7,629 bases of DNA, from NCBI GenBank assembly GCA_947488645.1, contig CANLAC010000052.1, positions 1 to 7,629 on the forward strand, given 5' to 3'. This document shows positions 1 through 6,743 of the stretch, piece after piece (within the stretch, counting starts at the first letter, position 1; each line of letters opens with the position of its first letter). The DNA comes from Actinomycetota bacterium (lineage in GTDB: Bacteria > Actinomycetota > Actinomycetes > Nanopelagicales > Nanopelagicaceae). A program made the translations under genes and the position numbers. The notes below the pieces were generated by a model. It had not been told where the DNA came from. It made no database searches and saw nothing but the letters and a program-made list of their open reading frames with translations.

Positions 1-33
1 ACTTCAGCATTAGCTGCGCTGCCACAAGCATGA
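1..33 (+). CDS. valS: C-terminal tail of an upstream gene, probably valyl-tRNA synthetase (partial)
   Basis: Frame 1 is open from the first base and reads TSALAALPQA followed by TGA at 31-33. Only ten codons are visible, so the product cannot be proven from sequence. An alanine/leucine-rich end fits the C-terminal coiled-coil arm of ValS, and valS directly precedes folC in many Actinobacteria. The stop overlaps the folC start in an ATGA arrangement (30-33), which suggests translational coupling. That this is a real coding end is likely; the identity as valS rests on synteny and a weak match of the tail. Confidence 0.6.
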   Translation, partial: TSALAALPQA

Positions 34-1373
34 TGATTTCACCTGACGATCAAGAAAGAGTTGATGCAATTGAGCAAGCGCTGCTTGCTCGTTGGCCAGA
101 AACTCGCATCGCTCCAAGTACAGAACGCATTGCAGCACTGGTTGATCTATTAGGTTCACCTCAGTTGACCTATCCAACAATTCATATTGGTGGCACTAAC
201 GGTAAAACAACTACATCACGCATGATTGACTCATTGCTCTTTGCCCATGGTCTGCGCACAGGACGCTTTACTAGCCCTCATCTTGAAACTTATCGGGAAC
301 GTATTGCAATTAACGGCGAGCCCATTGATCCTAAGGAATTAATCTTTTCTTATAACGATATTGCCGCATACCTAGATTTGATGGACACAAAGTTTGAACA
401 TCCAATCTCCTTCTTTGAAGCAATCACTGCATTAGCTTTTGCTGCCTTTGCTGAACACCCTGTTGATGTTGGAGTTATTGAAGTTGGCATGGGCGGGCAG
501 TGGGATGCAACCAATGTTGTTGACGCCGATGTTTCGGTATTAATGCCTATTGGGTTTGATCATATGGAGTACCTAGGCAATACCTTGCACGAGATTGCCG
601 CTACTAAGGCCGGAATTATCAAAGAGGGTGGCTTTGTTGTGCTTGCCCAGCAAGAGCCAGAGGCTGCCAAAGAGTTAATCCGAAAGGCTGCTGAAGTAGG
701 CGCAGATGTTGTGCGTGAAGGAGTTGAATACTCCGTGGCATCACGGGCAGTTGCAGTTGGTGGTCAGTTACTGACGATTCAAGGAATACATGACACATAC
801 GATGAAATCTTTTTACCATTACATGGTCGCCATCAAGCAGCAAATGCTGCCTCAGCCCTTGTCGCAGTTGAAGCATTCTTTGGAGATCAGCCCCTAGATA
901 TTGATGCGGTGCGTGCTGGTTTTGCAGCTGTTACCTCTCCTGGGCGCTGTGAAGTAGTCCATCGCGATCCGACAGTGATTTTAGATGCTGCACATAATCC
1001 GCATGGTGCTAAAGCGTTAGCTGAGACCTTATTAAATGAGTTCAACTTTGATGAAATCATCGCAGTTGTGGGCGTATTTGGGGATAAAGATGCAACTGGA
1101 ATTTTCCAGGAGTTAGAACAAATCGTTGACCATGTCATTGTTACCCAAAGCTCTTCATCACGTGCCATGCCATCTGGTGAGTTAGAAAAGATTGCATCAA
1201 AGATATTTGGAGCAGATCGAGTATTTGAAGTGTCAGATTTAGGTGCTGCGTTAGATAGAGCAGTTGGGGATGCTGTGCGTCCGCTGAGTGAAGACACTGT
1301 GGGAATTATTGTCACCGGATCTGTTGTCACGGTTGGTGAAGCTCGCACATACTTGCGAAAGAAGTTTGCCTAA
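30..1373 (+). CDS. folC: FolC, folylpolyglutamate synthase / dihydrofolate synthase
   Basis: ATP-dependent Mur-ligase-like enzyme that adds glutamate to folates and, if bifunctional, also to dihydropteroate; it acts in the cytosol. The 447 residues match the usual family length. Visible motifs are the P-loop GGTNGKTTT (residues 54-62), TSPHL (81-85) followed by RERI, SFFEA (127-131), EVGMGGQWDATN (151-162), the KAGIIK segment (193-198) and, in the C-terminal domain, LDAAHNP (318-324) preceded by a PGRCE motif. The GKTT form of the P-loop, instead of GKGS, is as I recall it in other actinobacterial FolC proteins. Translation may start at ATG 30 or the adjacent ATG 33; the first overlaps the upstream stop by four bases and was chosen for coupling. 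No strong Shine-Dalgarno is seen. Whether it has both activities cannot be decided from sequence alone. Confidence 0.96.
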   Translation: MMISPDDQERVDAIEQALLARWPETRIAPSTERIAALVDLLGSPQLTYPTIHIGGTNGKTTTSRMIDSLLFAHGLRTGRFTSPHLETYRERIAINGEPIDPKELIFSYNDIAAYLDLMDTKFEHPISFFEAITALAFAAFAEHPVDVGVIEVGMGGQWDATNVVDADVSVLMPIGFDHMEYLGNTLHEIAATKAGIIKEGGFVVLAQQEPEAAKELIRKAAEVGADVVREGVEYSVASRAVAVGGQLLTIQGIHDTYDEIFLPLHGRHQAANAASALVAVEAFFGDQPLDIDAVRAGFAAVTSPGRCEVVHRDPTVILDAAHNPHGAKALAETLLNEFNFDEIIAVVGVFGDKDATGIFQELEQIVDHVIVTQSSSSRAMPSGELEKIASKIFGADRVFEVSDLGAALDRAVGDAVRPLSEDTVGIIVTGSVVTVGEARTYLRKKFA

Positions 1374-1708
1374 TGAAAATTCTTGGGGCATCAGTTCTGA
1401 TTGCTGAGAGCATGACAATGGGTTTTGCAATCCTTCTTGCTATGAAAGATGCATCAAATGCTGCGATTATTTATGGTTGCGTAGTCTCATTCCTGCTTTT
1501 TGTTACAGCTGGACTAGTTCGACGCCCAGGCGGATTTGTAATTGGTTCGCTGATGCAGGTAGCGATGATCGGCTTCGGATTTGTTGAGCCATCCTTCTTC
1601 ATTATTGGGGTGGTTTTGATTGCTCTCTGGGTGGCCGCCATCGTTGTGGGCCGTAAGGGTGAGGCCGCTCGCGCTGCCTTGCTGGCTGCAGAGCCTAAAA
1701 AACCCTAA
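1373..1708 (+). CDS. DUF4233 family small integral membrane protein, function unknown
   Basis: A 111-residue, very hydrophobic protein with about four predicted membrane helices, near residues 4-23, 29-48, 54-70 and 73-93. A short basic loop with RRPGG (50-54) lies between helices 2 and 3. A positively charged, alanine-rich tail begins at GRK (93-95). The pattern of an AMKD segment after helix 1, RPGG in the middle and GRK after the last helix matches the actinobacterial DUF4233 family as I remember it. That family typically sits between folC and ndk, exactly as here. The ATG shares its A with the folC stop (TAATG), so translation is probably coupled to folC. No catalytic motif is visible. 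A role in folate or nucleotide metabolism could be guessed from neighbours only, and I do not assign one. Confidence 0.85.
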   Translation: MKILGASVLIAESMTMGFAILLAMKDASNAAIIYGCVVSFLLFVTAGLVRRPGGFVIGSLMQVAMIGFGFVEPSFFIIGVVLIALWVAAIVVGRKGEAARAALLAAEPKKP

Positions 1709-1714
1709 TAGACT
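1709..1714 (+). promoter_or_regulatory. Candidate -10 element for leaderless ndk transcription
   Basis: TAGACT fits the actinobacterial -10 pattern TAnnnT and ends six bases before the GTG start of ndk. Transcription would then begin at or next to the start codon and give a leaderless mRNA, which is common in Actinobacteria. The gene has no good Shine-Dalgarno (only AGG at 1715-1717, three bases from GTG), which fits. No convincing -35 box is seen: the hexamer 17 bases upstream, at 1686-1691, is CTGCAG. Such hexamers also occur by chance, so this is tentative. Confidence 0.3.
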
Positions 1715-1720
1715 AGGCGA

Positions 1721-2143
1721 GTGAGTACTGAGAAAACCCTAATCCTGGTCAAGCCAGATGGCGTTGCCCGCGGTTTAGTTGGCGAAGTCATTTCACGTAT
1801 TGAAGCAAAGGGTTATGCAATTGATTCTTTGCGCATGCTTCAAGCAGATCGTGCATTACTAGAAAAGCACTACGCAGAACATGTTGGTAAGCCATTTTAC
1901 GAACCACTAGTTGAGTTCATGATGTCTGGTCCAATTGTTGCGATCGTTGCATCTGGCAATCGCGTTATCGAAGGCTTCCGTTCATTAGCTGGTGTAACAG
2001 ATCCAACTGTTGCAGCACCCGGAACTATCCGTGGTGATCTAGCTCGTGATCAAGGAACAAAGGTTGTGCAAAATATTGTTCATGGCTCTGATTCACCAGA
2101 ATCTGCAGCACGTGAAATTCAGATTTTCTTCCCCGGTAATTAG
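1721..2143 (+). CDS. ndk: Nucleoside diphosphate kinase
   Basis: Transfers the terminal phosphate of ATP to nucleoside diphosphates through a phosphohistidine, keeping NTP and dNTP pools balanced in the cytosol. The 140 residues are a standard single-domain length. Diagnostic features are the N-terminal ILVKPDGVARGLVGE stretch (lysine 11), the GTIRGD motif (101-106) and NIVHGSDS (118-125), in which H121 is the phosphorylated histidine. The start is GTG at 1721; it places the KPDG motif at the family's normal distance from the N-terminus, and no better in-frame start exists. It lies 12 bases after the DUF4233 gene and 15 before mreB. It may be read from the upstream transcript, from its own promoter next to the start codon, or both. 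Confidence 0.97.
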   Translation: MSTEKTLILVKPDGVARGLVGEVISRIEAKGYAIDSLRMLQADRALLEKHYAEHVGKPFYEPLVEFMMSGPIVAIVASGNRVIEGFRSLAGVTDPTVAAPGTIRGDLARDQGTKVVQNIVHGSDSPESAAREIQIFFPGN

Positions 2144-2147
2144 GTAC

Positions 2148-2153
2148 AAGGAG
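2148..2153 (+). promoter_or_regulatory. Shine-Dalgarno site for mreB (first start)
   Basis: AAGGAG lies five bases before ATG 2159 in the short ndk-mreB gap. It is one of the two strongest ribosome binding sites in the window and supports the upstream of two possible mreB starts. Confidence 0.8.
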
Positions 2154-2158
2154 TAAAA

Positions 2159-3196
2159 ATGTCTCAAGGAAGCAGAATGTCCTTTATCGGCCGCGATATG
2201 GCCGTTGACTTAGGCACAGCGAACACACTTGTCTATGTGCGTGGACGTGGCATTGTTTTGAACGAGCCTTCAGTAGTTGCTGTGAACCAAGATACAGGCG
2301 CAATTCTGGCCGTTGGTACTGAAGCGAAGAAGATGATCGGCCGTACTCCTGGCAATATTGTTGCTATCCGTCCCCTAAAAGATGGTGTGATCGCAGATTT
2401 TGATACAACAGAGCGCATGTTGCGCTACTTCATCCAAAAGGTGCACCGTCGTCGTTACTTGGCTAAGCCAAGAATTGTTGTGTGTGTTCCATCAGGTATT
2501 ACTGGTGTGGAACAGCGCGCAGTTAAAGATGCTGGTTATGCAGCAGGTGCTCGCAAGGTGTACATCATTGAAGAACCAATGGCTGCAGCAATCGGTGCTG
2601 GTCTTCCAATCCACGAGCCAACAGGCAACATGGTTGTAGATATCGGTGGCGGAACAACAGAAGTTGCTGTTATTTCATTGGGCGGAATCGTTACCTCACT
2701 ATCTATTCGTGTGGGTGGCGATGAGCTAGATCAATCGATTATTAACTGGGTTAAGCGTGAATTCTCTCTACTTCTAGGTGAGCGCACGGCAGAAGAGATC
2801 AAGATGGCGATCGGATCTGCATACCCACTAGCTGGCGAAAATGATGCGGAAATTCGCGGTCGCGATTTAGCAACAGGTCTTCCAAAGACAATCGTTGTGT
2901 CAGCTGCTGAAATTCGCAAGGCACTTGAAGAGCCTGTTAACGCAATTATTAATGCAGTAAAGAGCACACTTGATAAGACTCCTCCTGAGCTTGCATCAGA
3001 TTTGATGGATCGTGGAATTGTTCTTACCGGTGGTGGAGCACTTCTTAAGGGTCTAGATGAGCGCCTTCGCAAAGAAACCGGAATGCCAATTCACATTGCA
3101 GAGCGTCCATTGGATGCTGTTGCTGAAGGTTCTGGAAAGTGCATCGAAGAGTTTGAAGCACTTGAGAAGGTTCTAATCTCCGAGCCTCGTCGATAA
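2159..3196 (+). CDS. mreB: MreB, actin-like cell-shape protein
   Basis: Bacterial actin homologue that polymerises under the membrane and guides the elongation machinery. The 345 residues match the family. The actin-fold ATPase motifs are all present: phosphate-1 DLGTANT (17-23), the connecting IEEPMAAAIGAGL stretch with E138/E139, phosphate-2 DIGGGTTEVA (161-170) and the adenosine motif LTGGGALLKG (289-298). The sequence MSFIGRDMAVDLGTAN from residue 7 is very close to Streptomyces MreB, and this region is expected to help membrane contact. Start choice is open: ATG 2159 has AAGGAG five bases upstream, while ATG 2177 (residue 7) has its own AAGGA and gives the usual actinobacterial N-terminus. 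It heads the mreBCD-mrdA-rodA cluster, which fits a rod or curved cell that grows by lateral wall synthesis rather than only at the poles. Confidence 0.98.
   Translation: MSQGSRMSFIGRDMAVDLGTANTLVYVRGRGIVLNEPSVVAVNQDTGAILAVGTEAKKMIGRTPGNIVAIRPLKDGVIADFDTTERMLRYFIQKVHRRRYLAKPRIVVCVPSGITGVEQRAVKDAGYAAGARKVYIIEEPMAAAIGAGLPIHEPTGNMVVDIGGGTTEVAVISLGGIVTSLSIRVGGDELDQSIINWVKREFSLLLGERTAEEIKMAIGSAYPLAGENDAEIRGRDLATGLPKTIVVSAAEIRKALEEPVNAIINAVKSTLDKTPPELASDLMDRGIVLTGGGALLKGLDERLRKETGMPIHIAERPLDAVAEGSGKCIEEFEALEKVLISEPRR
2166..2179 (+). promoter_or_regulatory. Internal Shine-Dalgarno and second possible start of mreB
   Basis: AAGGA at 2166-2170 is followed, after six bases, by ATG at 2177-2179, in frame with and six codons downstream of the annotated start. 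Starting here gives the MSFIGRD N-terminus typical of actinobacterial MreB. Both starts may be used, or only this one. Confidence 0.5.
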
Positions 3197-3203
3197 GGTC
3201 TTT

Positions 3204-3217
3204 GCGTAATGCGTAAT
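3204..3217 (+). repeat. 7-base tandem duplication spanning the mreC start
   Basis: GCGTAAT occurs twice back to back (3204-3210 and 3211-3217). Each copy supplies the AT of an ATG. The ATG at 3209 opens mreC; the one at 3216 is out of frame and opens a nine-codon reading frame that stops at 3243-3245. Confidence 0.75.
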
Positions 3218-4126
3218 GGTGGACGCGCACGTTTGTTGTTGGTGATTTTAATGGTCACCTCGCTCTTCCTCATTACCTTAGATCTTCGTGGCGTGAAAGT
3301 CATCGATGGTTTCAAGCAAGGTTCACAAACGATCATCTCCCCATTTCAACGCGCTGGCAGCGTTGTTCTCACCCCAGTTAAAAACTTTTTTTCAGATGTG
3401 ACCCACTTAGGTCGAACCCGAAATCAGATTGAAAAGCTTGAAGCAGAGAATGCTAATTTGAAGCAAAGGCTCATAAATCGTAAAAATGCAGATGCTCAGC
3501 TCAAGCAGCTAAAAAGTATTTTAGATTTAGCAGGCACTGCTGGATACAAGATTGTTAATGCAAAAGTCATTAGTAATGGATCTAGTCAGTCTTTTTCACA
3601 AACAATCACCATTGATTCAGGGGCAAATGCTGGAATCAAGAAGAACATGACGGTTTTGTCGCAGTTTGGTATTGCTGGTGTTGTTAAGGATGTATATCCA
3701 ACAACTGCACTAGTGCAGCTAGCAAGTGATCCCAGCTTTAGAATTGGTGCACGCATTGCTGGCTCACAACAGATCGGTATCCTGACAGGGCGTGGAACCA
3801 GTTCTGCGAGCCTGCAATTACTGGATAATTCGACCACTGTTAAAGTGGGTGATGTTCTACTCTCTCGCGGAAGCATTGCAAACCGCCCCTTTGTTCCAGG
3901 TGTTCCTTTGGGATATGTAACAGGCGTGGACAACTCAGCAGGTGCGGTGGCACAAACAGCAACTATTCGCTACTACACAAACTTTTCAACATTAGGAGTT
4001 GTTGCAGTTGTTGTGAGTGGCTCAGAGTCAGACCCTGGGGATGCGCTAGTGCCAGTTAAGCCACGCGTCACACCCATTCCAACGGTTACGGTTTTCGTAA
4101 CTCCATCACCATCTCCAACTAAGTAG
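3209..4126 (+). CDS. mreC: MreC, cell-shape determining protein
   Basis: Bitopic membrane protein that links cytoplasmic MreB to the extracytoplasmic wall enzymes and is thought to activate PBP2-RodA. Of 305 residues, a short basic N-terminus (RNGGRAR) is followed by one membrane helix (about 8-24). A coiled coil rich in E, L, K and N follows (about 67-105, including IEKLEAENANLKQRL), then the beta-barrel MreC domain (about 114-270), with glycine-rich turns such as GVPLGYVTGV. The last 25 residues form a proline/threonine/valine-rich tail, probably disordered and outside the membrane. The ATG lies 12 bases after mreB; the only Shine-Dalgarno candidate is AAGG at 3195-3198, ten bases away, so reinitiation after mreB is likely. 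Identity rests on architecture plus its place between mreB and mreD. Confidence 0.95.
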   Translation: MRNGGRARLLLVILMVTSLFLITLDLRGVKVIDGFKQGSQTIISPFQRAGSVVLTPVKNFFSDVTHLGRTRNQIEKLEAENANLKQRLINRKNADAQLKQLKSILDLAGTAGYKIVNAKVISNGSSQSFSQTITIDSGANAGIKKNMTVLSQFGIAGVVKDVYPTTALVQLASDPSFRIGARIAGSQQIGILTGRGTSSASLQLLDNSTTVKVGDVLLSRGSIANRPFVPGVPLGYVTGVDNSAGAVAQTATIRYYTNFSTLGVVAVVVSGSESDPGDALVPVKPRVTPIPTVTVFVTPSPSPTK

Positions 4127-4131
4127 CCACC

Positions 4132-4653
4132 ATGCTCACCCGCCAGATTTCAATTGCTACGCCAATCTTTCTTATGATTTTTGTGATTCAAGAATCAGTT
4201 ATTTCGCAGTTTCGCCTACCTGGTGGTGGCTTTTCTATTCTGATGATCTTTGCACTTACCTGGGCAGTTTTGAGTGAAACTGAAGTTGCCGCTGTCATTG
4301 GCTTTGCAGCAGGCTTTTTAATGGACTTGTCACAAAGTGCTTCTGGCCCATTTGGTCAGTGGACATTGATTATGTTGATGGCTGGATATGCAATTTCTTA
4401 TATTGGCTATGGTGATGACAATGTTCGAGCAAACGCCACCGGCATTATTTTCTTCGTAGTAATTGCAAATGTTTTAGTAGAAATTGCATATGTCGCAACT
4501 GGTGTGCTCTTAGGTGTTTCTGCAGGCTCATTTGTTCAAGTGCTCATCACCCTGTTTGGCATGAGTATTTGGGCGCTTTTGGTTTCACCAATCCTGCTGC
4601 CAGTGTTTTCTCGTTTGCATGCAGTGGTCTTTGATTCACGGTCAGCGCTATGA
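4132..4653 (+). CDS. mreD: MreD, rod-shape determining membrane protein
   Basis: Polytopic membrane component of the elongation complex, thought to partner MreC. The 173 residues are the usual length. Hydrophobic stretches near 7-25, 33-48, 51-64, 76-93, 102-126 and 134-158 suggest five or six membrane helices. The GFAAGFLMDL segment (57-66) resembles the conserved glycine/aspartate helix of the family. MreD proteins diverge strongly, so the call depends on topology and on its position between mreC and mrdA. There is no Shine-Dalgarno before the ATG, and only five bases separate it from the mreC stop, so translation most likely continues from mreC. Its TGA overlaps the next start in ATGA (4650-4653). 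Confidence 0.93.
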   Translation: MLTRQISIATPIFLMIFVIQESVISQFRLPGGGFSILMIFALTWAVLSETEVAAVIGFAAGFLMDLSQSASGPFGQWTLIMLMAGYAISYIGYGDDNVRANATGIIFFVVIANVLVEIAYVATGVLLGVSAGSFVQVLITLFGMSIWALLVSPILLPVFSRLHAVVFDSRSAL

Positions 4654-6743
4654 ACAACAAGTCGCGTCTTTCTTTGCTTGTAGTTCAAATTCTCGTTGTT
4701 TCATTGATGGCTGCATTGTTTGGGCGATTGTTTTATTTGCAGGTTGCTGCAGGTCCTAAGTATCGAGATGCAGCCCTTAGTATCCAAAGCCGAGATGTTG
4801 TTGCCCCTGCCACGCGTGGCTTAATCGTTGATGGTTATGGCGTCCCATTAGCTATGAACAAGGCTGGCTTGGCGATCACAATCGATCGAGTAGCAATCGA
4901 TAAGTTAGATGACAAAGGTGTGGGCGTTATGAAGCGCTTAGCAACACTGCTCAAACTTAACTATGGCGATATTTATCAAAACACGCGCCTGTGTGGCGAG
5001 CTTCCAAAAGGAGAAAAAGCTGGATGTTGGCAGGGATCTAGGTTCCAACCAATTCCAATTACAAAATCTGCAGATCCTGACATTGCATTACAGATAGTTG
5101 AACGTTCAGATGCATTTCCTGGAGTTGATGCCCAGCCTGTTGCAATCCGAAGCTATCCAAGTTATTTGGATGTCAATGCCGCGCACGTGCTGGGTTATGT
5201 GGGACCACTGACTGAATCTGACTTATTAAAAGTGAATGGCAATCAATACTTCCGTAGCGAGACAATTGGTAAGACTGGACTTGAAATTCAGTATGACTCT
5301 TTCTTGCGCGGTGAGCCAGGAATCCGCACAGTAATTGTTGATCGCAAAGAATTAGTCACGCGTGAGAGCCAAAACACTCAACCTGTTGCAGGAGATCACT
5401 TAGTAACAAGTTTGGATGTGCGCTTGCAGGCATCTGCCGAAAAAGCGCTGAAGGATGCGGTGCTGCGCGGTCGTGCCAATGGATATACCTCTGATTCAGG
5501 CGCAGCAGTAGTTATGGATATCAAGACTGGGCGAATCTTGGCTCTTGCTTCTTATCCAACCTATGATCCCAACGCTTGGGAGAGAGGGTTAACTGTTCAG
5601 CAGGCATCAGATTTGTTTAGTGAAAAGAAATCAGTACCGGCACTTAACCGTGCTTTGCAAGGTTTGTTTGCACCAGCATCAACTTTTAAGGCTGTCTCTG
5701 TTGTTGCAGCAGCAGCTGCCGGATATGACTTAAATGCCACCTATAAGTGTCCTTCAGAGGTGCAGGTTGGTACACGTGCATTTCAGAACTTTGATAGTAA
5801 AAATCAGGGAAGCATGAATATGAAAAAGGCACTTGCCGTCTCGTGTGACACCATTTGGTATCAAATAGCCTTTGATGAATGGCTTCGAGATGGTGGTTTG
5901 CGACCAAAATCTGAGCCCAATGATTACTTCTTTAAGGCCGCACAATCATTTCAGATAACTCAAAGGGTTGGCATCGACCTACCTACTGAGTCCACCTCTC
6001 GCCTTGCAGATCGCACATATAAAAAGAGCTGGTACCAGCAGAATAAAGACTTCTATTGCAACTATAAAGAACGTGCAACAAAGGCACAACAGACACCATT
6101 CTTGTTACAGCTAGCTGCTGAGAACTGCGTTGATGGTGACAAGGTTCGCGCAGGAGATGCTGTTAACTTCTCTATCGGACAAGGTGAAACCGTTGTGACG
6201 CCACTTAAGTTGACCCAGATGTATGCAGCAATTGGTAATGGTGGAACTATCTGGCAAGCAAAAATTGCAAGAGCAATTGTTAAAACTGATGGAACAGTTA
6301 TCCAAACATTTACACCTAACAAACTCGGCACACTCACAGCTGCGCCATCAACAATTAAATTCTTGCAAGTAGCCCTTCGCGAGGTAGTTGTGAGTGGAAC
6401 AGGTGCTGGAGCGTTTGCAGGGTTTCCAATTGAAGTTAGCGGTAAAACAGGAACAGGCCAAGTCTTTGGTCGAAATCCAAATGGTTCTTTAAAAGATGAC
6501 ACATCCTGGTTTGCATCCTATGCACCTACCAAGAATCCACGGTATGCAGTTGTCATGATGGTTGGCCAAGGTGGATTTGGTGCATCAACATCTGGTGTGG
6601 GTGTTCGACAGATTTACTCAACACTCTTTGGAGTAACAGGTAATAAAGTTGTTCCTGGCGCGGCGTTATTCCCAGAAGGAAAACCACCAACACAATTGCC
6701 TAAGATTTCACCTGTAACTAAACCTAAGGAGGCGAGTAAGTGA
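4650..6743 (+). CDS. mrdA: PBP2, elongation-specific class B penicillin-binding protein (peptidoglycan transpeptidase)
   Basis: Cross-links peptidoglycan peptides outside the membrane, working with the RodA glycosyltransferase. The 697 residues start with an uncleaved membrane anchor (about 7-24). The PBP dimerisation domain follows, opening with RGLIVDGYGVPLA (56-68). The transpeptidase domain carries the three active-site motifs: STFK (S344 nucleophile, K347), SCD (398-400; the SxD form is usual in PBP2) and KTGT (599-602). The GDAVNFSIGQGE stretch is typical of actinobacterial members. The residue before the nucleophile is alanine (PASTFK) where glycine is usual. Cysteines at 115, 126, 367, 470 and 493 lie outside the membrane. 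The C-terminal end is proline/lysine-rich. It overlaps mreD and rodA by four bases each. A divisome FtsI role is unlikely because of the mre-rodA context. Confidence 0.96.
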   Translation: MNNKSRLSLLVVQILVVSLMAALFGRLFYLQVAAGPKYRDAALSIQSRDVVAPATRGLIVDGYGVPLAMNKAGLAITIDRVAIDKLDDKGVGVMKRLATLLKLNYGDIYQNTRLCGELPKGEKAGCWQGSRFQPIPITKSADPDIALQIVERSDAFPGVDAQPVAIRSYPSYLDVNAAHVLGYVGPLTESDLLKVNGNQYFRSETIGKTGLEIQYDSFLRGEPGIRTVIVDRKELVTRESQNTQPVAGDHLVTSLDVRLQASAEKALKDAVLRGRANGYTSDSGAAVVMDIKTGRILALASYPTYDPNAWERGLTVQQASDLFSEKKSVPALNRALQGLFAPASTFKAVSVVAAAAAGYDLNATYKCPSEVQVGTRAFQNFDSKNQGSMNMKKALAVSCDTIWYQIAFDEWLRDGGLRPKSEPNDYFFKAAQSFQITQRVGIDLPTESTSRLADRTYKKSWYQQNKDFYCNYKERATKAQQTPFLLQLAAENCVDGDKVRAGDAVNFSIGQGETVVTPLKLTQMYAAIGNGGTIWQAKIARAIVKTDGTVIQTFTPNKLGTLTAAPSTIKFLQVALREVVVSGTGAGAFAGFPIEVSGKTGTGQVFGRNPNGSLKDDTSWFASYAPTKNPRYAVVMMVGQGGFGASTSGVGVRQIYSTLFGVTGNKVVPGAALFPEGKPPTQLPKISPVTKPKEASK
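6725..6732 (+). promoter_or_regulatory. Strong Shine-Dalgarno site for rodA
   Basis: TAAGGAGG is a full match to the 16S rRNA anti-Shine-Dalgarno core. It lies inside the last codons of mrdA, seven bases before GTG 6740. It decides the rodA start, for which no ATG exists nearby in frame, and is the best ribosome binding site in the window. Confidence 0.85.

Noticed and set aside
887..1348. Open reading frame of 153 codons on the minus strand inside folC
   Set aside because: It is antisense to a well-conserved gene, has low-complexity S/T/A-rich text and no recognisable domain; it is a shadow of folC codons.
1704..1717. CCTA/TAGG inverted repeat between the DUF4233 gene and ndk as a terminator
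   Set aside because: The stem is only four base pairs with a six-base loop and no T-run follows, so it is too weak for an intrinsic terminator.
2400..2639. Plus-strand 79-codon frame inside mreB
   Set aside because: It overlaps conserved MreB coding in another frame and its translation shows no family features.
3216..3245. Nine-codon frame starting in the duplicated heptamer as a regulatory leader peptide
   Set aside because: It lies inside mreC, has no Shine-Dalgarno of its own and no attenuator structure; kept only as part of the duplication finding.
4126..4134. GCCACCATG before mreD looks like a eukaryotic Kozak start
   Set aside because: The context is a bacterial operon with a stop codon five bases earlier; the match is chance.
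5841..5849. SCD instead of SxN in PBP2 as a damaged active site
   Set aside because: An SxD motif is normal in the PBP2 group (for example SSD in the E. coli enzyme), so activity is not in doubt.
6062..6502. Open reading frame of 146 codons on the minus strand inside mrdA
   Set aside because: It is antisense to the conserved transpeptidase domain, with no own motifs or ribosome site evidence; a shadow frame.
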